A stretch of DNA of 23,232 nt, taken from the NCBI GenBank assembly GCA_002343075.1, contig DDRH01000059.1, forward strand, positions 18,400 through 41,631, written 5' to 3'. The notes under the pieces were generated by a model. It had not been told where the DNA came from. It saw nothing but the letters and a program-made list of their open reading frames with translations, and made no database searches. Made by a program: the position numbers and the translations under genes. This document shows positions 15,397 to 21,723 of the stretch, piece by piece (the first letter of the stretch is position 1; each line of letters starts with the position of its first letter). The stretch is from Phycisphaerales bacterium UBA2421 (GTDB lineage: Bacteria > Planctomycetota > Phycisphaerae > Tepidisphaerales > Tepidisphaeraceae).

Positions 15397-15651
15397 TCAC
15401 AGTTCGACCCATCGATCAAGCCAGACGGGCGTGGGATAACTGGCCAAGATTATCGCTCAAGCGGAAGCTGCAACTTTCGGACGTATGGAAGCACTGCCAG
15501 GGCCTCGCCGCCAGCGGCGGCCTTTGAGGCAATCGCGATCGGCGAGACCATCCGAGTGCGAGTTCCGGGCGATTCCGCGCTACGACTCTACTTTGTTCGC
15601 CACAGCTTTGAAGAAGTGCACCTCACCCGAATCGCGGTGCTCGCAGGCTAG
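15393..15651 (+). pseudogene. Small ORF coupled to lysA, frame broken near codon 44
   Basis: Translation from the ATG at 15393, which overlaps the lysA TGA, gives 44 residues (MITVRPIDQARRAWDNWPRL...CQGLAASGGL) and stops at 15525-15527. In the +1 frame the sequence continues open as AFEAIAIGETIRVRV and on through ALRLYFVRHSFEEVHLTRIAVLAG to a TAG at 15649-15651. That second part alternates polar and hydrophobic residues like a folded beta-rich protein and has no start codon of its own. One extra base near 15516-15522 would explain both halves as a single protein of about 86 residues. I do not recognise the family. It could be a decayed gene, a sequencing error or a programmed shift. An XRE regulator follows after 53 bases. 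Confidence 0.45.
15502..15530 (+). other. GC-rich hairpin at the frame break
   Basis: GCCGCC at 15507-15512 and GGCGGC at 15516-15521 pair around a 3-base loop, AGC. The flanks GCCTC (15502-15506) and GAGGC (15526-15530) can extend the stem past a small bulge. No U tract follows directly, so it is a poor intrinsic terminator. It coincides with the point where the reading frame of the small ORF breaks. Confidence 0.45.
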
Positions 15652-15679
15652 ATTTGGGCAAAAGCTCGGGTCGACAAAA

Positions 15680-15702
15680 TTAGCATTTATGTTAATGGCT
15701 AA
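15680..15702. promoter_or_regulatory. Imperfect palindrome before the XRE gene, candidate operator
   Basis: TTAGCATT at 15680-15687 and AATGGCTAA at 15694-15702 are inverted repeats with one extra G in the right arm, around TATGTT. The element is AT-rich and ends two bases before the ATG of the XRE regulator at 15705. That position is typical of self-repressing antitoxin or XRE genes. Binding is inferred only from position and symmetry. Confidence 0.4.
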
Positions 15703-15704
15703 GC

Positions 15705-16160
15705 ATGGCAGTTCGCACCACCAAAGTTCGCAATGTTCCGAGCCCCGTCTATCCCTACCCGCGCGGGCAGGCAAAACTGCCGCAGAATGAGCTACAAGCG
15801 GAAGTTCGCCGGTGGGGTCATACCGAGAAGGGAAAATACACGATCGAGAAGGTCAAGGAGGGCGATCCGGTCGACGGCATCGACATCGACCACGAGGTGA
15901 CCTCAACGGGCGATGTTTCTGCACGCGACGACGCGGACTATTACTTCGACGAAGGCGCACCCGCACGTTTCGCCGCAGAAAAGCTGAAGTGGCTTGCTGC
16001 GCAGCTAGATCTCACTCAGAAAGAAATCGCCAAGCGCGTCGGTGTGTCCGCGGTGGTGATTAATCGGATTTTTAAGAACCCAGATCGTTCAAGCGTGGCA
16101 ACACTGCGGAAGATCGCCAAAGCAATGGGCGTGAAGCTGACAGAATTGATTCACGATTGA
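15705..16160 (+). CDS. XRE-family helix-turn-helix regulator, antitoxin-like
   Basis: The 151-residue product has a helix-turn-helix of the lambda Cro/C1 type at about residues 95-148: LKWLAAQLDLTQKEIAKRVG, SAVVINRIFKN, then SSVATLRKIAKAMGVKLTELI. The first 90 residues are polar and contain YPYPRGQAKLP and an acidic DDADYYFDEG. They have no similarity that I recognise, and being N-terminal to the HTH they could be a protein-binding or dimerisation part. HTH-containing antitoxins such as HigA and MqsA have a comparable size, but no toxin gene is evident; the broken ORF just upstream is the only candidate partner and shows no toxin motif. An imperfect palindrome immediately precedes the start. 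Twenty bases separate its stop from the next gene. Confidence 0.7.
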   Translation: MAVRTTKVRNVPSPVYPYPRGQAKLPQNELQAEVRRWGHTEKGKYTIEKVKEGDPVDGIDIDHEVTSTGDVSARDDADYYFDEGAPARFAAEKLKWLAAQLDLTQKEIAKRVGVSAVVINRIFKNPDRSSVATLRKIAKAMGVKLTELIHD

Positions 16161-16180
16161 GTTTTCGGCACACTGGCGGC

Positions 16181-16720
16181 ATGTCCGCCCCACCGCCGCC
16201 TTATTCGACCGGGCCTTACGACCAACCGCCTTACCCGCCGCAGTATCCGCCTCCACCCGGCGGTGCGCTTCCTTATGCGGGATACGATATCCAGCGCATT
16301 ACGGACGATTCGCACTTGAATCTGCTCTCGATCTTCCACTATGTCTGCGGCGGCATGCTTGCGCTGTTCGCCTGCGTTCCGATCATCCACATTATTCTGG
16401 GCGTTATGATGGTCTCGGGGAAGTTTCAACAGCCTGCCAACGCTCCGAATAGCCAGCAGATGGACGCCGCATTCGGATATTTTTTCATTGTCGGTGGCTC
16501 GTTTGCCGTGCTGATTGGCTGGACGGCCGCCATTTGTATAGCGCTCGCTGGCCGGGCGATTCGCTGGCGAAGGTGGCGTTTGTTTACGCTCGTCATGGCG
16601 GGGATCAGCTGCATGTTTATGCCATTCGGAACGGTCTTAGGCGTGTTTACGCTGATTGTCTTGCTGCGGCCCAGCGTTGCGGCGCAATATGCAGCGGCGA
16701 ATCCGATTAAACCGAACTAG
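16181..16720 (+). CDS. Membrane protein with proline/tyrosine-rich N-terminus, conserved hypothetical
   Basis: The 179-residue product begins with a Pro/Tyr-rich segment (PPPPYSTGPYDQPPYPPQYP), likely disordered. Hydrophobic segments follow: LLSIFHYVCGGMLALFACVP and IIHIILGVMMVSG around residues 40-75, FFIVGGSFAVLIGWTAAICI around 97-120, and LVMAGISCMFMPFGTVLGVF with TLIVLLRP around 133-160. The ISCMFMPFGTVLGVFTLIVLLRPSV ending resembles that of bacterial integral membrane proteins I have seen only as uncharacterised. The ATG at 16181 is preferred over a TTG at 16157, which adds residues overlapping the previous stop. It lies between the XRE gene and a methyltransferase with spacings of 15-20 bases, so co-transcription is likely. 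Function unknown. Confidence 0.7.
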   Translation: MSAPPPPYSTGPYDQPPYPPQYPPPPGGALPYAGYDIQRITDDSHLNLLSIFHYVCGGMLALFACVPIIHIILGVMMVSGKFQQPANAPNSQQMDAAFGYFFIVGGSFAVLIGWTAAICIALAGRAIRWRRWRLFTLVMAGISCMFMPFGTVLGVFTLIVLLRPSVAAQYAAANPIKPN

Positions 16721-16735
16721 CCACGCGAGGTGCAC

Positions 16736-17416
16736 ATGCAGCGACAACCCGAGCCTGAAGTTATGGACCTTGAGGCCGAGGTGAAGGCCTATGCGGAAGC
16801 GGGATTTGACGAGGTAAACCAGCGATTTGTCGGCCGCCTGCTGGAACTCACCGGCGATCGCGCCAAGTGCGACTGCATCGACCTTGGCTGCGGACCGGGC
16901 GACATTGCAATGCGTGTGGCCCGCGCGCGGCCACACTGGCACATCACCGCGGTCGATGCTAGCCGGCCAATGCTGCAGTGCGCTTCCGATGCAGCGGCCA
17001 GAAGCGGCCTTTCCAGCCAAATCGTCTGGCAGGAAGCCGACGCCAAGTTGTTGCCATTTGATGCCGGCTCGTTTGATGTGATTTACTCCAATAGCCTGCT
17101 GCACCATATCACCGACGCCACCGCTGTGTGGCGGGAAATCAAGCGCATCGCCCAACCCGGGGCAACAATCTTCCTGCGCGACCTTTATCGGCCCGCCGAC
17201 GAAGCTGCGGCGCGGGCGATCGTTGAATCGCACGCCCGTGGTGAATCGGACTTGCTGCGAGAAGAGTTTTATCGTTCGCTGCTGTCGGCCTACTCGGCTG
17301 AGGAGATTGGGGCACAATTGGGCGCGGTACCGCTGGAGGGCCTGCAGGTGGAGATTGTGAACGATCGGCACATTGATGTGTTCGGTCGCGCGGATATATA
17401 CGCTCGCCGTTCGTAG
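16736..17416 (+). CDS. Class I SAM-dependent methyltransferase
   Basis: The 226-residue product has the Rossmann-like methyltransferase core. CIDLGCGPGDIAMRVA near residue 44 is motif I for binding S-adenosylmethionine, ITAVDASRPML is the acidic end of strand 2, and EADAKLLPFDAGSFDVIYSNSLLHHI spans motifs II-III. WREIKRIAQPGATIFLRDLYRP covers the next helix and strand. The order is that of the Methyltransf_11/25 (UbiE-like) group, which methylates small molecules; the substrate cannot be told. GAGGT five bases before the ATG at 16736 supports that start over the GTG at 16730. The stop is 15 bases before the creatininase-family gene, consistent with one operon. Confidence 0.82.
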   Translation: MQRQPEPEVMDLEAEVKAYAEAGFDEVNQRFVGRLLELTGDRAKCDCIDLGCGPGDIAMRVARARPHWHITAVDASRPMLQCASDAAARSGLSSQIVWQEADAKLLPFDAGSFDVIYSNSLLHHITDATAVWREIKRIAQPGATIFLRDLYRPADEAAARAIVESHARGESDLLREEFYRSLLSAYSAEEIGAQLGAVPLEGLQVEIVNDRHIDVFGRADIYARRS

Positions 17417-17431
17417 CACTAAACTCGGGGT

Positions 17432-18217
17432 ATGACCACCGAATCTGCCGGCCCGCGCGAGTTTGTGCTTCTCGAAGCCAACTACAAGCAACTGCTTGAC
17501 CGCCGCCCGAATGTTGCCGTTCTGCCGTGGGGCGCAACAGAGGCACATGGCTTTCACCTGCCTCACGGCACCGACGTTATTGAAGCAACGCAACTCGCCA
17601 TCGCCGCAGCAGCGCGAGCGGCTTCGGTGGGCGCTAAGCCAATCGTGCTCCCGACGATTCCATTCGGCAATGACGAGCAGCAATTGGATCAGATCGCCAC
17701 AATCAGCATCACCACCACCACCGCCGTGGCATTGCTGCGCGATGTGGTACGATCACTGGGAAAGCAGCAGATCGACCGGCTGATTATCATCAACGGCCAC
17801 GGCGGCAATGAGTTTAAGCCGCTGATTCGCGATTTGCAGGGGGAGTTTGGCGTGCTGATTGTGCTGGTCAATCTGTTCCAGCTACACCCGTATCCATTTG
17901 ATTCTGCCGTAGCAAACGCCGGCGACCATGCCGATGAAATGGAAACCAGTCTCTGCCTTTATCTCTGCCCGCAGTGGGTGAAGATGGATCAGGCGGGCAC
18001 CGGGGCGCGCGTCCCCTTTGCGATCGAAGGGCTTTCCGCCGCCGGGGTGTGGACGCCTCGTCCCTGGGGCAAAACACACCCCGATACCGGCAGCGGCGAC
18101 CCCACTCACGCCACCGCGGCGAAGGGCGAGGCGTTTTTTGAGAAGCTCTGCCTGACTGTCGCTGAGATAATCACAAACCTCAGCCGGGCCAACAAAGGTG
18201 AATCGCCCTATCTATGA
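17432..18217 (+). CDS. Creatininase-family amidohydrolase
   Basis: The 261-residue product has the metal-ligand pattern of the creatininase family: Glu37 in LPWGATEAHGFHLPHGTD, His45 and Asp48 in the same segment, His123 in IIINGHGGN, and an acidic HADEMETSLCL at 166-175. PTIPFGNDEQ is also typical. Family members hydrolyse cyclic amides or small peptides, for example creatinine, N-formylated riboflavin-pathway intermediates (ArfB) and the mycofactocin precursor (MftE). The true substrate is not apparent, and there are no mycofactocin genes here. GGGG just before the ATG is a weak ribosome site, and TAAACT six bases before the ATG looks like a -10 box. It is the last plus-strand gene and ends just before a hairpin. 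Confidence 0.85.
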   Translation: MTTESAGPREFVLLEANYKQLLDRRPNVAVLPWGATEAHGFHLPHGTDVIEATQLAIAAAARAASVGAKPIVLPTIPFGNDEQQLDQIATISITTTTAVALLRDVVRSLGKQQIDRLIIINGHGGNEFKPLIRDLQGEFGVLIVLVNLFQLHPYPFDSAVANAGDHADEMETSLCLYLCPQWVKMDQAGTGARVPFAIEGLSAAGVWTPRPWGKTHPDTGSGDPTHATAAKGEAFFEKLCLTVAEIITNLSRANKGESPYL

Positions 18218-18220
18218 ATG

Positions 18221-18248
18221 ACAAGAGACCCGCGAACGGGCCTCTTGT
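18221..18248. terminator. Stem-loop between convergent genes, probable bidirectional terminator
   Basis: ACAAGAG (18221-18227) pairs with CTCTTGT (18242-18248), and CCCG pairs with CGGG inside, around a CGAA tetraloop, with one A-C mismatch. The 28-base hairpin sits between the convergent creatininase and fliA stops, where transcripts from both sides should end. Neither side has a run of T residues, so it may act with Rho or as a 3' stabiliser rather than a classic intrinsic terminator. Confidence 0.5.
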
Positions 18249-18277
18249 GCGAAAACTCTGTAACCAGCAGGCCGCGC

Positions 18278-19150
18278 TTAAACCGCCGCCACCTGCATGC
18301 TGAGATCTTGTTTGCGGTCTGCCATCTGTGCCCGAAGCCGTGCCAGAATCGAAGAATGCATCTGGCTCACTCGGCTTTCAGAAAGATCGAGCGTGGCACC
18401 GATCTCCTTCATCGTCATTTCTTCAAAGTAGTAAAGCACAATGATAAGCCGTTCGGCCCGGCTGAGGCCCTTTGTCATCAACTCCTTGAGATCCTTGCGA
18501 TGGATTTCACGCACCGGGTCGGCGCCGCGTTTATCTTCCAGGACGTCAATCTCACGGACATCTTTGTTGCTGTCGGTCTCGAACCACTTCCGCGAGAGGC
18601 TCACCAGCCCGACCGCCGAGGCGTCCTTCGACATTTTTTCAAACTCGGGCTTGGAAACATTGAGCCGGGTAGCCAGTTCTTCATCGGTGGGCGAGCGGCC
18701 CAATTCTAATTCAAGCTGTTTGGTCGCATTGTCGATCTTATGAGCACGGGATCGGACAAGCCGTGGAACCCAGTCCATCGAGCGGAGTTCATCGAGAATC
18801 GCCCCGCGGATGCGCGGCGCAGAAAAAGTCTCAAACTTCACCCCGCGGTCGAGGTCGAAGCCTTCGATGGCGTCCATGAGGCCGAAGATGCCGGAGGACA
18901 TCAGATCATCCAGTTCAACCTCATCGGGCAGCTTGATGTGAATCCGCTCGGCGTTGTAACGCACCAGGTGGAGGTAATGCTCCATGATGACGTTGCGAAG
19001 CAGCTCGCACTTCTGAAACAATGACTGATACTTCGACGCCAGCTCGGCACCCTTGCCCTGCTCGGCCCGTTCCATGTCCACGCGCGTCGATTTATAGTCA
19101 ATCCAGACTTCTTTGATATCCCGCGTACTTGCTCTCGATGTCAGACTCAT
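18278..19150 (-). CDS. fliA: Flagellar RNA polymerase sigma factor FliA (sigma-28)
   Basis: The 290-residue product is a sigma-70 family factor of the FliA/WhiG group, which directs transcription of late flagellar and chemotaxis genes. Region 2 is LHLVRYNAERI, VELDDLMSSGIFGLMDAIEGFDLDRGVKFETFSAPRIRGAILDELR (about 61-123), with the characteristic SMDWVPRLVR after it. Region 3 follows with LELELGRSPTDEELATRLNVS. Region 4, a helix-turn-helix for the -35 box, is LSRAERLIIVLYYFEEMTMKEIG and SESRVSQMHSSILARLR. It is somewhat longer than E. coli FliA, with about 50 extra N-terminal residues. GGGAGG four bases before the ATG at 19150 decides the start. It is the last gene of the flagellar cluster; no flgM anti-sigma gene is visible in the window. 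Confidence 0.92.
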   Translation of the reverse strand: MSLTSRASTRDIKEVWIDYKSTRVDMERAEQGKGAELASKYQSLFQKCELLRNVIMEHYLHLVRYNAERIHIKLPDEVELDDLMSSGIFGLMDAIEGFDLDRGVKFETFSAPRIRGAILDELRSMDWVPRLVRSRAHKIDNATKQLELELGRSPTDEELATRLNVSKPEFEKMSKDASAVGLVSLSRKWFETDSNKDVREIDVLEDKRGADPVREIHRKDLKELMTKGLSRAERLIIVLYYFEEMTMKEIGATLDLSESRVSQMHSSILARLRAQMADRKQDLSMQVAAV

Positions 19151-19299
19151 CAGGCCTCCCGATCCATGGGCGTTTATGTGCACACTGCAGCGGCGAATGA
19201 TTGACCAGGGTTCATTCGCATCCACACATCAAACGCGTGTGACATGACAGTCGGTCGTCGTAACAGGCGCAGCGGCATCGCTGAACCGTCACAATCCCG

Positions 19300-19542
19300 T
19301 TATCGGTCACCCGCACTGGAATCCATTCCAGATTTTTCACTTTTTTCTCCCGATCGACTCAAGTTTTCGTCGATCGCGCTCTCAATCATTGTTCCAATGA
19401 TCAGTCCGATAACCAGGGTGACCACCATTGCCAACAGCGCCCGGCCAACCGTCGTACCAAACGAATTCCCAACCTGTGCACCCGTTAGCAGGCACACAAA
19501 AAAAATTACCAGCGAGACTCCCGCGGCGAGGCGTTTGGACAT
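19300..19542 (-). CDS. Small two-TM membrane protein in the flagellar operon
   Basis: The 80-residue product has two hydrophobic helices, about residues 5-24 (LAAGVSLVIFFVCLLTGAQV) and 33-53 (GRALLAMVVTLVIGLIIG), and a polar, Ser/Glu-rich C-terminal tail of about 25 residues. No family is recognised. It lies between flhG and fliA on the same strand, 90 bases after flhG and 149 bases before fliA. The hydrophobic pattern and shared orientation argue that it is a real gene, but no ribosome site is evident at 19542. It could be a flagellar accessory membrane protein or unrelated; nothing in the sequence decides. Confidence 0.6.
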   Translation of the reverse strand: MSKRLAAGVSLVIFFVCLLTGAQVGNSFGTTVGRALLAMVVTLVIGLIIGTMIESAIDENLSRSGEKSEKSGMDSSAGDR

Positions 19543-19550
19543 AAATTCAA

Positions 19551-19631
19551 GAATGAAGGACCATAAACAAGGGATGAAGGGTCATCCATGCCACTGATCC
19601 TGGTTCATCCTTCCTCCTTCATACCTCATCC
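19551..19631. repeat. Two opposed tracts of degenerate 7-bp repeats between flhG and the small membrane protein
   Basis: On the plus strand, GAATGAA (19551) and GGATGAA (19572) are separated by exactly 21 bases, with decayed seven-base units in between. On the minus strand, four contiguous seven-base units at 19604-19631 read GGATGAG, GTATGAA, GGAGGAA, GGATGAA. The two tracts face each other, so the spacer transcript could fold into an imperfect hairpin. The tracts fill most of the gap between the flhG stop and the next start, and match the unit in the ruvA-ruvB spacer. Confidence 0.55.
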
Positions 19632-19632
19632 T

Positions 19633-20490
19633 TTACCGACGAAACCACCTGCTCATTCGATCAAAAAACCCTTCCGGCTGAACCGGGCTTGCCACGCCGC
19701 TGGCAAGACGCATCGCCAACTGGCTCACACAAACGCTCGCCGGACATTTCGGATATGCCAGAACAAATGGCGTTCGCTTGCGCACCGAAAGCACCACATG
19801 CTCGTCATCCGGCACGCCGCCGGCGTCGAGCAGATTGATATTGAGAAACTGCCTCGCAACTCGCGCAATCCGGTCGTAAACCAGTTCGCCTTCGCGCTCC
19901 GACAGGGTCTGATTGACCAGCAGGCTCACCCGCCGGTCGGATTGATCGCGGCTGAGCACTTTAATCACGGCATACGCATCGGTAATCGCGGTGGGTTCAG
20001 GCGTGGTAACGACCAGCACATGATCGGCCGCCCGTGTAAACGATAGCACATTCGGGCTGATGCCTGCACCAGTGTCGATCACAAGGTAGTCGGCCTGCTG
20101 TTCTATCTGCTGCAGCGAATCTACCAATCGCTGGCGGTCTGATTCGGTGAGATCGGCCATTTTTGCCAGACCCGATGCCCCACCGATCAGCCGAAACCCG
20201 CCCGGTGCCTTCACCATAACCTCGTTGATATCGCGCTTGCCGCTGATAACGTGCGCCAGATTGCAGGGCAAATCGATATTGCAGAGAACATCGGCATTAG
20301 CCAACCCGAGATCGGCGTCCAGCAGCACGACATCCTTCCCCGCCGACGCCAGCCGGATGGAGAGATTGACCGCGATGTTGCTCTTCCCCACGCCGCCCTT
20401 ACCGCTGGCGATGGCGATCACGGTCGCCTGCCGCGCCGTGGCACGGGCGAGCGATCGCAGATGCGTGGCCTGGTCCATCAATGCAGTCAT
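19633..20490 (-). CDS. flhG: Flagellar number regulator FlhG (MinD-like ATPase)
   Basis: The 285-residue product is a ParA/MinD-family ATPase. The N-terminus carries DQATHLRSL at 6-14, matching the DQAxxLR motif with which FlhG stimulates the FlhF GTPase. Walker A is the deviant ASGKGGVGKSN at 28-38, followed by LLDADLGLANADVL at 57-69, YLVIDTGAGIS and VVTTPEPTAITDAYAVIK. FlhG (also FleN or YlxH) limits flagellar number and placement by acting on FlhF at the membrane. The C-terminus ends in a basic amphipathic stretch, FFDRMSRWFRR, comparable with a MinD membrane-targeting helix. Its start overlaps the flhF stop by four bases, which indicates translational coupling. Confidence 0.93.
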   Translation of the reverse strand: MTALMDQATHLRSLARATARQATVIAIASGKGGVGKSNIAVNLSIRLASAGKDVVLLDADLGLANADVLCNIDLPCNLAHVISGKRDINEVMVKAPGGFRLIGGASGLAKMADLTESDRQRLVDSLQQIEQQADYLVIDTGAGISPNVLSFTRAADHVLVVTTPEPTAITDAYAVIKVLSRDQSDRRVSLLVNQTLSEREGELVYDRIARVARQFLNINLLDAGGVPDDEHVVLSVRKRTPFVLAYPKCPASVCVSQLAMRLASGVASPVQPEGFFDRMSRWFRR

Positions 20491-21677
20491 ATGCCCATCC
20501 CAAGAATCAATTGAGCGAGCCTGCGCCCGCGGCCAACTTCGATATCGTCGGGCACATCCTGCCCGGTGGTGACGTACGAGATCGACTTGTTCAAATTCCG
20601 TACCACGTTCAGAATTACGCCCATCTGCGCCGCTTCATCCAGCTTGGTAAAGATGATCTTGTCAAACTTCACCTCGCCGAATCGCTCCACCGCAAGCTCG
20701 ACACACCCCTGGTTGGATGTGCTCGAAACCACCAGATGCGTCTCATCCACGCCCGCAGCGGCGAGGAAAGTTTTGAGTTCGCTCAGCTTCATCGTGTCGT
20801 TCGGGCTTCGCCCGGCGGTGTCAATGAGAACAAACTCACAATCAGCCATCGCGGCGACGGCTTCGCGAATGTCGTCCGGGGTGGCGACGACTTTCAAAGC
20901 CGAGCCGAGAATGTCTGCGTACTTTTTCAACTGATCGATCGCTGCGATGCGATAGGTATCGATCGTAATCAGGCCAACCTTGCGCCTTTCGCGCAATTTC
21001 AGGTTGGCGGCTAACTTTGCGATCGTCGTTGTCTTGCCGACGCCTGTCGGACCGATCAGTGCGACAATATGCGGCCCGATCGCCTTCGTCCGCACGATCG
21101 GACCGCTCACCGGTATCAGTTTTTCGAGCTGCTCCGCAATTTTCTCGCGCACAAACTCGGTCTGAGCCATGTGTTCCGGGCGAACCGTTTCGCGAATCTT
21201 TCGCAGCACCTCGCGGGCCAGTTCGTCGGCCACCTGGTGCTGAATGAGCTTCCGATAGTGCTCGAACAGATCTTCCGGCAAATCGGGTGATGATCCTGAG
21301 CGAACATCAATGCTCAACTGCTTCAGCAGCACCTTGACCGTCTCAATTTCGTTGCGCAGCGCCAGCGTGGTGATGTTGCTCACGGCGGCGGTTTTGAGCA
21401 GTTCTGCACCGGGGGCCGGCTTCTTGCCCGGCGGCGTAGCCAAGGCGACGGCGGAATAGGCCGCTGCGGCCGGCTTCTTTGCAACCGCCGGACGACGCAC
21501 CGGCACATCGGCACCGCTCCCGGCGGTGATCTCAACGATCTCGATCCGTCGAAGTCCCAGCCACCTCCTCTGGGCGACCGTGCGCGTGTGCAGAATCACC
21601 GCGTCGCCGCCTAGTTCGCTCTTAACAAGCGTAAGGCAGTCAGACATGGTTGCCGCTCTAAACGTCTTCAAACCCAT
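20487..21677 (-). CDS. flhF: Flagellar placement SRP-type GTPase FlhF
   Basis: The 396-residue product has the three FlhF parts. Residues 1-50 are the B-domain start (MGLKTFRAATMSDCLTLVKS, ELGGDAVILHTRTV). A variable Ala/Pro/Lys-rich linker follows at about 55-95, then a helical N domain. The SRP-type G domain runs from about 200: GPTGVGKTTT at 209-218, ITIDTYRIAAIDQLKKYA from 238, LIDTAGRSPND at 284-294 and FTKLDEAAQMG near 343-353. FlhF is a homologue of Ffh and FtsY that recruits early flagellar parts to the correct site and is switched by FlhG. The start at 21677 is preferred over 21704 because it gives the canonical N-terminus. It follows flhA after 46 bases. Confidence 0.94.
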   Translation of the reverse strand: MGLKTFRAATMSDCLTLVKSELGGDAVILHTRTVAQRRWLGLRRIEIVEITAGSGADVPVRRPAVAKKPAAAAYSAVALATPPGKKPAPGAELLKTAAVSNITTLALRNEIETVKVLLKQLSIDVRSGSSPDLPEDLFEHYRKLIQHQVADELAREVLRKIRETVRPEHMAQTEFVREKIAEQLEKLIPVSGPIVRTKAIGPHIVALIGPTGVGKTTTIAKLAANLKLRERRKVGLITIDTYRIAAIDQLKKYADILGSALKVVATPDDIREAVAAMADCEFVLIDTAGRSPNDTMKLSELKTFLAAAGVDETHLVVSSTSNQGCVELAVERFGEVKFDKIIFTKLDEAAQMGVILNVVRNLNKSISYVTTGQDVPDDIEVGRGRRLAQLILGMGI

Positions 21678-21723
21678 ACTTACTTCGACCGACGGTTTCG
21701 TCACCGCCGGTCGCTCCCGTTAT

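Noticed and set aside
16637..17683. Long minus-strand open frame of 348 codons opposite the methyltransferase and creatininase genes
   Set aside because: It crosses two well supported plus-strand genes and their junction, and its product has no recognisable motif.
19551..19631. CRISPR-like array
   Set aside because: The units are seven bases long, degenerate and contiguous or in strict seven-base register, without the longer repeats and unique spacers that a CRISPR needs, and no cas genes are present.
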